From: Brevundimonas sp.
GTDB lineage: Bacteria; Pseudomonadota; Alphaproteobacteria; Caulobacterales; Caulobacteraceae
DNA length: 13,001 nucleotides
Direction: 5' to 3'
Assembly: GCA_012270135.1 (NCBI GenBank)
Contig: JAAXIW010000101.1
Span: 1 to 13,001, forward strand
The notes under the pieces are model-generated. The model was not told the origin of the DNA, did no database searches, and worked only from the letters and a program-made list of their open reading frames with translations. Below are positions 1-5,512 of the stretch, one piece after another. The number at the start of each line of letters is the position of its first letter. The stretch's first letter is position 1. The translations under genes were made by a program, and so were the position numbers.

Positions 1-449
1 ATCAAGCCACCCGGGCCGCCCGCGCCGGACAGGAACTGCTTCAGGCCTCGGGCGATGTCATCACACGTCGGCTCGAGATCGTCGCGGACGGGTTCCGCGA
101 CCCTCTGAAGGCCGACCTGCGTGAGATGAGTCTGATGGGATCCGAAAAGGTCGAGGCGCTGACCGCCTCGGCCAGCGCCGGCCTGAACGGCGCGATGAGT
201 TTGGCCGCCACGACCGCCGCCCTCGCCGCGCGCGAGACGGCGGCGGCGCAGGGAGCGCTCAACGCTGTGCTGAAGGCCGGCAGCCCGGCCGAGGCCGCCC
301 TGGCCCAGGGCCGCTGGATGACGGCCGCCATGGGCCGGGCGGTGAGCGACGGCTGGGTCTTCGGCGCCTCGATGATGAAGCTCCAGGCCGACGCCCTCGC
401 TCCTATCCACGCCGCCGCCATGGCCAATGCCAAGCGGCTGAAGCGCTAG
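1..449 (+). CDS. Phasin-like protein, 5'-truncated by window edge
   Basis: Phasins are small amphipathic helical proteins that coat polyhydroxyalkanoate granules in the cytoplasm. The reading frame is open from the first full codon at position 3 to TAG at 447-449, giving 148 visible residues, so the gene begins upstream of the window. An internal ATG at 126 would give only 107 residues, but the frame before it is clearly coding (heptad-like, Ala/Leu/Glu-rich, no stops), so I do not use it as the start. The visible protein is almost wholly alpha-helical in character, rich in alanine, without cysteine or membrane segments, and ends in a basic AKRLKR tail. This matches the Phasin_2 type of alphaproteobacteria, but low-complexity alanine-rich helices make family assignment from sequence alone uncertain. 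It converges on amn with six bases between the stop codons, and I see no terminator there. Confidence 0.6.
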   Translation, partial: QATRAARAGQELLQASGDVITRRLEIVADGFRDPLKADLREMSLMGSEKVEALTASASAGLNGAMSLAATTAALAARETAAAQGALNAVLKAGSPAEAALAQGRWMTAAMGRAVSDGWVFGASMMKLQADALAPIHAAAMANAKRLKR

Positions 450-455
450 CCAGAC

Positions 456-1901
456 CTATCGGAACGGGGGCTCGTCGAAGGCGCGGAGCTTGCGGGAGTG
501 CAACCGCGCGCCCTCGGCCCGGAGCAGGTCGACCGCCTGGATGCCGATCTGCAGATGCTCCGAGATCGAGCCCTCGTAGAAGCGGTTGGCCTGACCCGGC
601 AGTTTGATCTCGCCGTGCAGAGGCCGGTCGGAAACGCACAGCAGCGTCCCGTAGGGCACGCGGAAGCGATAACCTTGGGCGGCGATGGTGGCGCTTTCCA
701 TGTCGATGGCCACGGCCCGGCTCTGGTTGAAGCGCTGGGCCGACTTGGAATAGCGCAGCTCCCAATTGCGGTCGTCGGTGGTCACCACCGTGCCGGTGCG
801 AAGGCGGCGCTTGACCTCCTCCCCAGGCGCGCCGGAGACCATCTTGGCCGCGTCATAGAGGGCGCGCTGCACCTCGGCGATGCTCGGGATCGGGATGTCC
901 GGCGGCAGCACGGCGTCCAGCACGTGGTCGTCACGCAAATAGGCGTGGGCCAGCACATAGTCGCCGATCACCTGGCTGTCGCGCAGGCCGCCACAGTGGC
1001 CGATCATCATCCAGGCGTGGGGCCGGGTCACCGCCAGGTGGTCGCAGATGGTCTTGGCGTTGGAGGGACCGACGCCGATGTTGACCAAGGTGATGCCGTT
1101 CCAGCCCGGCGCCGTCAGGTGATACGCCGGCATCTGGTGCTTCTTCCAGGCCGCGTCCATCACCGCCTGTTCGGGATTGGGCGTGTCGCGCGTGATGACC
1201 ACCCCGCCGGCGCACGACAGCGTCTCGTAGGGGCTGTCCGGATCCGCCAGCTGAGCGCAGGCCCAGCGCACAAATTCGTCCACGTACCTGTTGTAATTGG
1301 TGAACAAAATATAGGACTGCACGTCCTCGACCGGGGTCCCGGTGTAGTGCCGCAACCGGGCCAGCGAGAAGTCGGTTCGCAGGCCGTCGAACTGGGCCAG
1401 CGGGAAGTCCTCGCCGAGGTCGAACAGTCCGTCGGAGATCTCGTCGCCGATATGAGCCAGGTCAGTGGTCGGGAAATAGCGGGCGACGGCGGCGGTCTGG
1501 CTGCGGTCCAGCGCCACGTCGGAGCCGTCCATCACATAGGGGAACGGAATTTCCTGGTCCGACGGGCCGACGTCGAAGGTCGCGCCGTAGTCGGCCTCGA
1601 GCAGGCCGAGCTGCTCGGTCAGATAGGGACGGAACAGCTCCGGCCTGGTGATGGTGGTGGCGTAGACGCCGGGCCGCGACAGCCGGGCATAGGAGCGGGG
1701 CGCCAGATTGGCGGGCCGCTCTCCGAACCAGCTGACGCGCAGCTGCGGATAGGAGAACAGTCCGCGCGCGCGGGCTTCAGGGTCGGGCCGCTCGCCCGTG
1801 GCGAGGAAGGTTCGCACCGCCTCGCGCAGGTTGGTCACGGCTTCATTGTAGAGGGTTTCGAGGCGGTCCAGCGCCGCCCGTGCTGTCATCGTGTCTGTCA
1901 T
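456..1901 (-). CDS. amn: AMP nucleosidase
   Basis: Hydrolyses AMP to adenine and ribose 5-phosphate in the cytoplasm, linking adenylate level to purine salvage. The protein has 481 residues, close to the roughly 484 of E. coli Amn. An N-terminal Amn-specific domain (about 1-185) precedes a nucleoside-phosphorylase-like fold. Recognisable blocks are IGVGPSNAKTICDHL (275-289), the glycine-rich GHCGGLRD (301-308), AIDMESATIAAQG (398-410) and SDRPLHGE (424-431), whose Asp corresponds to the catalytic Asp of the E. coli enzyme. I take the ATG at 1901; a second in-frame ATG lies four codons later, and neither has a strong Shine-Dalgarno sequence. Only 46 bases separate it from the upstream hydrolase gene, so it may share the AsmA-hydrolase transcript, unless the small hairpin in that gap ends transcription. 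Family assignment is firm. Confidence 0.95.
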   Translation of the reverse strand: MTDTMTARAALDRLETLYNEAVTNLREAVRTFLATGERPDPEARARGLFSYPQLRVSWFGERPANLAPRSYARLSRPGVYATTITRPELFRPYLTEQLGLLEADYGATFDVGPSDQEIPFPYVMDGSDVALDRSQTAAVARYFPTTDLAHIGDEISDGLFDLGEDFPLAQFDGLRTDFSLARLRHYTGTPVEDVQSYILFTNYNRYVDEFVRWACAQLADPDSPYETLSCAGGVVITRDTPNPEQAVMDAAWKKHQMPAYHLTAPGWNGITLVNIGVGPSNAKTICDHLAVTRPHAWMMIGHCGGLRDSQVIGDYVLAHAYLRDDHVLDAVLPPDIPIPSIAEVQRALYDAAKMVSGAPGEEVKRRLRTGTVVTTDDRNWELRYSKSAQRFNQSRAVAIDMESATIAAQGYRFRVPYGTLLCVSDRPLHGEIKLPGQANRFYEGSISEHLQIGIQAVDLLRAEGARLHSRKLRAFDEPPFR

Positions 1902-1930
1902 GGCCCCAGATAACGGAAGAAGATGACAAT

Positions 1931-1944
1931 GGCGAGGCTTCGCC
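1931..1944 (-). terminator. Small stem-loop after the hydrolase gene
   Basis: Read on the minus strand, four bases beyond the hydrolase stop codon, GGCGA-AGCC-TCGCC forms a 5-bp stem with a 4-base loop. It is followed by a pyrimidine-rich, only moderately T-rich stretch (ATTGTCATCTTCTT). The stem is short and the T-tract interrupted, so it would at best be a weak intrinsic terminator or attenuator between the hydrolase and amn. It could also be a chance GC-rich hairpin. Confidence 0.25.
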
Positions 1945-1947
1945 GGG

Positions 1948-2805
1948 TCAGGCCAGCTCCCGTCGCAGGAAGGCCGTGACGTCCTCCAGCACGGGCGCCT
2001 TCTTGCGGAACAGCGGCGAGAAGGTCGCGATCAGGTCGGCGTGGTTGAGGCCCGGGTAGAGTGTGGCTTCGCAGCGCCCGCCGGCCGCGACCATTCGCTC
2101 GCACAGGATCGTCGTATCCTCCGCGTGCACCACCTCGTCATCCGTTCCGTGGCCCAGCCACAGCGGCGGCGCGTCCGGGCGCACAAAGGTAACCGGCTGG
2201 GTCAGGGTCAGGTCGGGGGCCCGCCCGAAGGCATTGATCGAAGCGGCCACGTCGAGCGGCAGGAAGTCGTACGGCCCCGCCAGACCGGCGGCCGCCTTGA
2301 TCAGACCCGGCGCGCCGGCGGCGGCCATGTAACGACGGTCCAGCGCGATCATGGTCGCAAGATGGGCCCCGGCCGAATGCCCGATGACGCCCAGCCGGGC
2401 CGGGTCGCCGCCCCAGTTCGCGGCCAGTTGGCCCGCGCGCGCCGTCGCAGCCGCCGCGTCCTCGATGAAGCCGGGGAAGCGCACCGTCGGAACCAGGCGG
2501 TAGTCCGGCACGGCGACCACGAATCCCCGCGCCGCCAACGCGTGCGCCGCCCAGCCATAGTGGGCGCGCGAGCCGGAATCCCAACCGCCCCCGTAGAAGA
2601 ACACCAAGACCGGCCAAGGCGTCGCGGACGCCGCCGTTGGAACCAGCACATCCATCCGCTGGCGCTGATCCTCGCCATAGGGGACGCCGGTCGCCAGCCG
2701 TTTTGCGCCCCGGTCGCGCGGCCCGAGCGCGTTCAGGGCGGCGAGAGGGGAGCAGGCTGCCACCAAGGCGGCGGCGGCGGGCGCGAGGAATCCTCTTCGG
2801 GTCAT
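1948..2805 (-). CDS. Alpha/beta hydrolase (esterase/lipase type), probable Tat-exported lipoprotein
   Basis: A serine hydrolase of the HSL/BD-FAE-like carboxylesterase group; the substrate cannot be told from sequence. Numbered from the ATG at 2805 (285 residues), the N-terminus has a twin-arginine motif TRRGFL (2-7), a short alanine-rich hydrophobic segment and a lipobox LVAAC, with the acylated Cys at 18. This suggests Tat export and membrane anchoring. The oxyanion-hole loop is FYGGGW (70-75), a Tyr-for-His variant of HGGGW. The nucleophile sits in GHSAG (Ser144), the acid in HGTDDEV (Asp223 probable), and the base in NHAD (His255). A longer start, GTG at 2868, would overlap the AsmA stop as GTGA and add 21 residues. 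I prefer the ATG because it puts the Tat motif at the very N-terminus, but neither start has a convincing ribosome site. Second gene of a leftward group. Confidence 0.85.
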   Translation of the reverse strand: MTRRGFLAPAAAALVAACSPLAALNALGPRDRGAKRLATGVPYGEDQRQRMDVLVPTAASATPWPVLVFFYGGGWDSGSRAHYGWAAHALAARGFVVAVPDYRLVPTVRFPGFIEDAAAATARAGQLAANWGGDPARLGVIGHSAGAHLATMIALDRRYMAAAGAPGLIKAAAGLAGPYDFLPLDVAASINAFGRAPDLTLTQPVTFVRPDAPPLWLGHGTDDEVVHAEDTTILCERMVAAGGRCEATLYPGLNHADLIATFSPLFRKKAPVLEDVTAFLRRELA

Positions 2806-2864
2806 CAGGTCTCGTATCCGTCGAACGGCCGACAGGATACGCACGAAGACGCCGTTCGGCTCAA

Positions 2865-4904
2865 TCACCGGGCCGACGAGATCAGCGCGCCGCAGTTGGC
2901 GTCGTCGGCCAGTCCCGGATCGACGAAGGCCGCCAACGCCGCGAACGGGTTGACCAGGGCGCCGATAAGGCCGCCCACTCCAGCCTGGGCCGCCACGGCG
3001 CCCCGGTCGACGTCGACCTTCGGGGCGGTGAGGGGGCCCTGCACCAGGATCGGGGCCCAGAGGCGAACCAGCCGTGGCTCCTTCGTCTCGCCATCGATGC
3101 GGAGGTTCATCGTCTCGGCGCCAAGGTCGATCGTGCCGCTGCCCTGCGCCACCACCGGCGTCGTATCGACGACGAAGGTCTTCGCCGTCGCGATGCCGCC
3201 GCTCACCGTAAAATCGGCCACGGCGCAGCGGATCTCCGACATGGAGTCGTCGTCCAGCTTGAACAGGCCGGCGAGGACGTGAACGCCCATCAACTCGGCG
3301 AAGGCGGCGCGCATCCGGCCCTGGGGCACCACCAGGCTGACGGTCCCCTTCGAGCTGGCGGCGAAGTCGTGCACCGAGGCCCCCGGCCCCTCCAGCCGGG
3401 CCCGACCGAGGGCCTGACCGGTGACGGTCGCGACTCCGTCGCGAGCCGGAATGATCGATTCCAGCGGATAGCCGCGCAGGCGAAAATCGATGGCGCTGTA
3501 TGGCGTGTCGCGCGTCGCGTTGATCTTCGCCGTGCCGCGCAGTTCGCCGCGGTTGAAGGAGAAGGCCACCGGATCGAGATCGAGCACGCCGCTCCTCAGG
3601 TCCGCGCCGATATCAACCTGGCGGATGTCGAGGTCGTTTCGCTTCACGCGCGCCGCCCGGTAGCGCAACGTCCCGTCCATGACCCGCAGCCGCTCGACGT
3701 TCAGCGGCGCATTGGGCAGCAATCGACCCGGCGCACCCGACGATGCCACTGTATTGCCGCCGGCCGTGACCCGGGGCTCGGCGCCGAGCACGGCCAGCAG
3801 ATCGTCGATGTCGAGCAAGCGGGATCGCAGTTCGGCGTCAACCCGCCGCCGATCGCCGGCCTTGTCGACCACGACATTCCCCGACAGATCGGACGACCCG
3901 ACCCGGCCGGTGAAATCGGCGAAGGTGAATTTGGCGTCGTCGCGGGTCAGCCTGCCCGCCAGCCGGTAAGGCGGGGTGTTCGGCGTCGTGACGCCGGTCA
4001 GCAGATAGATGTCGGCGAGATCCCGCCCCTGCAGACGCAGGGTGGCGTTGAACTGGCCGAGGTCGAAGGGCCGGGTGATGGACCCGTCGGCGATCAACCG
4101 CGTACCCACGCCGGCGATTTCGCCGTGGAAGGTATAGGGCCGGTCGCGGCGAATGTTGATGAAGGGGCCGCCCCGGATCAGCACGGTCAAGGGCGTGCCG
4201 TTGATCGTGCCCTTGCCATCCAGATGGAAGCCCGCCTGCTCGTCGGACCCTTCCCGCGCATTGATCGTGGCTTCGAGCCGGATGTCGCGGCCCTGTTCGT
4301 CGAGAGATACCTGCCCGTCCTCGATCAGCAGCCGGTTGATCGGCGGGAGCTTCAGCGCCTCCCCGGTGTCCGGCGCGTCGGGATCCAGCCGCCAGCTCTG
4401 TCGCCCGTCCGCGGTCGCAATCAGAACCGCCCGGGGTCGAGTTATGGCGACGAGCGGCATCTCGACATGACCGGTCAGCAGGGCCCGTAGCCGGACCGAG
4501 GCGCGCAGATCCTCGACCGTCAGCGTATCCTCCTCGCGGGCCCAGTCGGGACCGCCGATGCGCAGTCCGCGCACATGGGCGGACGGCGTCCAGCTGAGCA
4601 GGTTCACATCGAGGTCGCCGTTGAGCTGAATCTCGCGATCGTAGCGCGCCGACGCCCAGCGACCGATCGGACCGCGCAGCAAGTTCCAGTCGAACATCAA
4701 CAGAAACAGTATGATGCTGGCGACCAGCAGCAGGGTGACGGCGGCGGCGACCTTCTCCGGCAGGCCCGGCAGGCGAGCCGCCGCGTAAACGGGGTCGTTC
4801 GCCACGACCCAGTCGCGCCAGAGCCGCGCCCTGGCGCCGGCCGGGACGAGGGCCCGGTCTCTCACGACCAGCCAGTTCGGGTTGTCTTTCAGGGGGATAC
4901 GCAA
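2865..4904 (-). CDS. AsmA family protein
   Basis: AsmA-family proteins are inner-membrane-anchored proteins with a large periplasmic part, linked to outer-membrane biogenesis and probably to lipid transfer between membranes. This one has 679 residues. A single transmembrane segment lies at about 51-70, followed at once by the typical FDWNLLRGPIGRWASAR block (71-87) and a GDLDVNL repeat start (96-102). The long beta-rich periplasmic region ends in the family's C-terminal pattern, LIGALVNPFAALAAFVDPG. The chosen start is TTG at 4904: GGAG at 4914-4917 lies nine bases upstream, a stop codon lies shortly before it in frame, and the first in-frame ATG is inside the membrane segment, which would destroy the anchor. 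The roughly 50-residue cytoplasmic leader before the membrane helix is longer than in E. coli AsmA. It is the first gene of the leftward group and faces the small secreted-protein gene across a shared regulatory region. Confidence 0.9.
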   Translation of the reverse strand: MRIPLKDNPNWLVVRDRALVPAGARARLWRDWVVANDPVYAAARLPGLPEKVAAAVTLLLVASIILFLLMFDWNLLRGPIGRWASARYDREIQLNGDLDVNLLSWTPSAHVRGLRIGGPDWAREEDTLTVEDLRASVRLRALLTGHVEMPLVAITRPRAVLIATADGRQSWRLDPDAPDTGEALKLPPINRLLIEDGQVSLDEQGRDIRLEATINAREGSDEQAGFHLDGKGTINGTPLTVLIRGGPFINIRRDRPYTFHGEIAGVGTRLIADGSITRPFDLGQFNATLRLQGRDLADIYLLTGVTTPNTPPYRLAGRLTRDDAKFTFADFTGRVGSSDLSGNVVVDKAGDRRRVDAELRSRLLDIDDLLAVLGAEPRVTAGGNTVASSGAPGRLLPNAPLNVERLRVMDGTLRYRAARVKRNDLDIRQVDIGADLRSGVLDLDPVAFSFNRGELRGTAKINATRDTPYSAIDFRLRGYPLESIIPARDGVATVTGQALGRARLEGPGASVHDFAASSKGTVSLVVPQGRMRAAFAELMGVHVLAGLFKLDDDSMSEIRCAVADFTVSGGIATAKTFVVDTTPVVAQGSGTIDLGAETMNLRIDGETKEPRLVRLWAPILVQGPLTAPKVDVDRGAVAAQAGVGGLIGALVNPFAALAAFVDPGLADDANCGALISSAR

Positions 4905-4977
4905 GGGACATCGCTCCGTCGAAGCCCTTCAACGCGCGAAGGCTCGGAAAGGCCCAGACGGCCTCCGCAAGCGTGTT

Positions 4978-5017
4978 TGTAAAATTTCATACTTCGAACT
5001 GTCGTATAACATTTACA
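4978..5017. repeat. Imperfect 40-bp inverted repeat (candidate operator)
   Basis: The left arm TGTAAAATTTCATAC (4978-4992) pairs with the right arm GTATAACATTTACA (5004-5017). The right arm's reverse complement is TGTAAATGTTATAC, which matches 12 of 14 positions when one A is gapped. Eleven bases lie between the arms and include the palindrome TTCGAA (4994-4999). The position, midway between two divergent starts and overlapping the TATAAC element, is what one would expect of a dimeric regulator's binding site. That role is inference; the symmetry itself is directly visible. Confidence 0.45.
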
Positions 5018-5049
5018 TTTCGCGGGATCGGCGCATCATTCGCTCCAAG

Positions 5050-5067
5050 GCCCGAGCATTTTCGGGC
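5050..5067 (+). promoter_or_regulatory. Leader hairpin before the secreted-protein gene
   Basis: GCCCGA (5050-5055) and TCGGGC (5062-5067) form a perfect 6-bp GC-rich stem with the 6-base loop GCATTT. The stem ends five bases before the Shine-Dalgarno GGAGG. If transcribed, it would sit directly against the ribosome-loading site and could affect translation or mRNA stability. There is no T-run, so it is not an intrinsic terminator. Confidence 0.4.
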
Positions 5068-5072
5068 GAGAT

Positions 5073-5077
5073 GGAGG
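5073..5077 (+). promoter_or_regulatory. Ribosome binding site fixing the start of the small secreted protein
   Basis: A full GGAGG lies five bases before the ATG at 5083. An earlier in-frame ATG at 5071 overlaps this motif and so cannot use it, which decides the start at 5083. Confidence 0.75.
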
Positions 5078-5082
5078 TTGTC

Positions 5083-5403
5083 ATGCGCACCATCCGTACT
5101 CTTGGCGCCGCAGGATTGGCCGTCGGCATGGTCCTCTCCGCCGCCGCCCCCGCCGCGGCGATCGATCAGCCGCGGTCTTCCGACCTCCAGCGGGCGGACC
5201 GGCCCGTCCTGATCTGCGACACGGACGCGGCCACCCGCCGGGCGTTCACGCGCGAGCACGGCGCGGCGCCGGTATTCATCACGGCCGAGGAGGCGTTGAG
5301 GGTCCGGCCGTCCGATCCGGCCTGGAACGCGCCTCGCTGCATGACCGAGCGGGAGTACGCGAAACTGCGCGACGCCTCCGTCGCCCAGGCCCGCGTTCCC
5401 TGA
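5083..5403 (+). CDS. Small secreted protein of unknown function
   Basis: I do not recognise a family. The product has 106 residues. The N-terminus is a clear Sec signal peptide: a positive start (MRTIR), a hydrophobic core to about residue 22, and an APAAA|ID cleavage site after residue 26. That leaves a mature periplasmic or secreted protein of about 80 residues. The mature part is polar and charged, with two cysteines (45 in LICDTD and 86 in PRCMTE) that could form one disulfide, and Tyr/Arg/Glu-rich helices near the end. The start is fixed by GGAGG five bases upstream. Transcription begins in the A+T-rich divergent region shared with the AsmA gene, and a 6-bp hairpin sits in the leader. 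The gene ends one base before the stop codon of the convergent S9 peptidase. The signal peptide, ribosome site and codon use make a real gene likely; the function is open. Confidence 0.8.
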   Translation: MRTIRTLGAAGLAVGMVLSAAAPAAAIDQPRSSDLQRADRPVLICDTDAATRRAFTREHGAAPVFITAEEALRVRPSDPAWNAPRCMTEREYAKLRDASVAQARVP

Positions 5404-5404
5404 T

Positions 5405-5512
5405 TCATGGCGGATGTGAGAAGGGGCGCATACCCGAGGTATCGCACCTTCCGCATGAGATAGCGCCGGCGCAGGCCACGGGGTTGAGGGGTTTGGGGAG
5501 CCCGGCGGTACA
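5405..5512 (-). other. Aberrant C-terminal tail of the S9 peptidase
   Basis: Codons 691-725 follow the conserved HWVLKP...WHTE segment. They read as a Pro/Cys/Gly-rich stretch with four cysteines, instead of the amphipathic Trp/Leu-containing helix that I recall closing this family. The segment contains the 10-base palindrome GCGCCGGCGC (5463-5472). A frameshift, sequence error or replaced gene end are all possible. Confidence 0.4.

Larger units (their letters stand above)
4905..5082. promoter_or_regulatory. Divergent intergenic region between AsmA and secreted-protein genes
   Basis: This 178-bp gap separates two divergent starts and must hold promoters for both directions. Its middle (about 4974-5020) is markedly A+T-rich compared with the very high-GC surroundings. 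On the plus strand, TATAAC at 5005-5010 resembles a -10 element, but no good -35 lies 16-18 bases upstream, so I do not assign a promoter. An imperfect hairpin (arms 4923-4930 and 4938-4944) lies near the AsmA start. Confidence 0.5.

Noticed and set aside
447..458. Search for a bidirectional terminator between phasin-like gene and amn
   Set aside because: Only six bases separate the stops; GCTAGC (445-450) is too short and there is no T-tract.
498..1913. 471-codon open frame on the plus strand opposite amn
   Set aside because: It is antisense to a clear AMP nucleosidase gene. The translation is Val/Gly/His/Arg-rich with no recognisable motif, as expected of the complement of high-GC codons.
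2637..4490. 617-codon open frame on the plus strand opposite the AsmA and hydrolase genes
   Set aside because: Arg/Gly/Asp-rich shadow translation with no domain; the minus strand carries firm family matches.
3838..4932. 364-codon minus-strand frame overlapping the AsmA gene, with an ATG (4911) near the true start
   Set aside because: Its translation is Arg/Ala/Gly-rich and low-complexity, while the +1 frame carries the membrane helix and AsmA motifs.
4923..4944. Hairpin AGCCCTTC...GAAGGCT near the AsmA start
   Set aside because: The arms pair only with a bulge and no functional element adjoins it. Recorded inside the divergent-region entry only.
5005..5010. TATAAC as a sigma-70-type -10 element for the secreted-protein gene
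   Set aside because: No acceptable -35 at the right distance. It is kept only as a remark because it coincides with the dyad.
5463..5472. GCGCCGGCGC palindrome as a terminator or binding site
   Set aside because: Ten-base GC palindromes are common by chance in such DNA, and it lacks a T-run. It lies within the odd peptidase tail.
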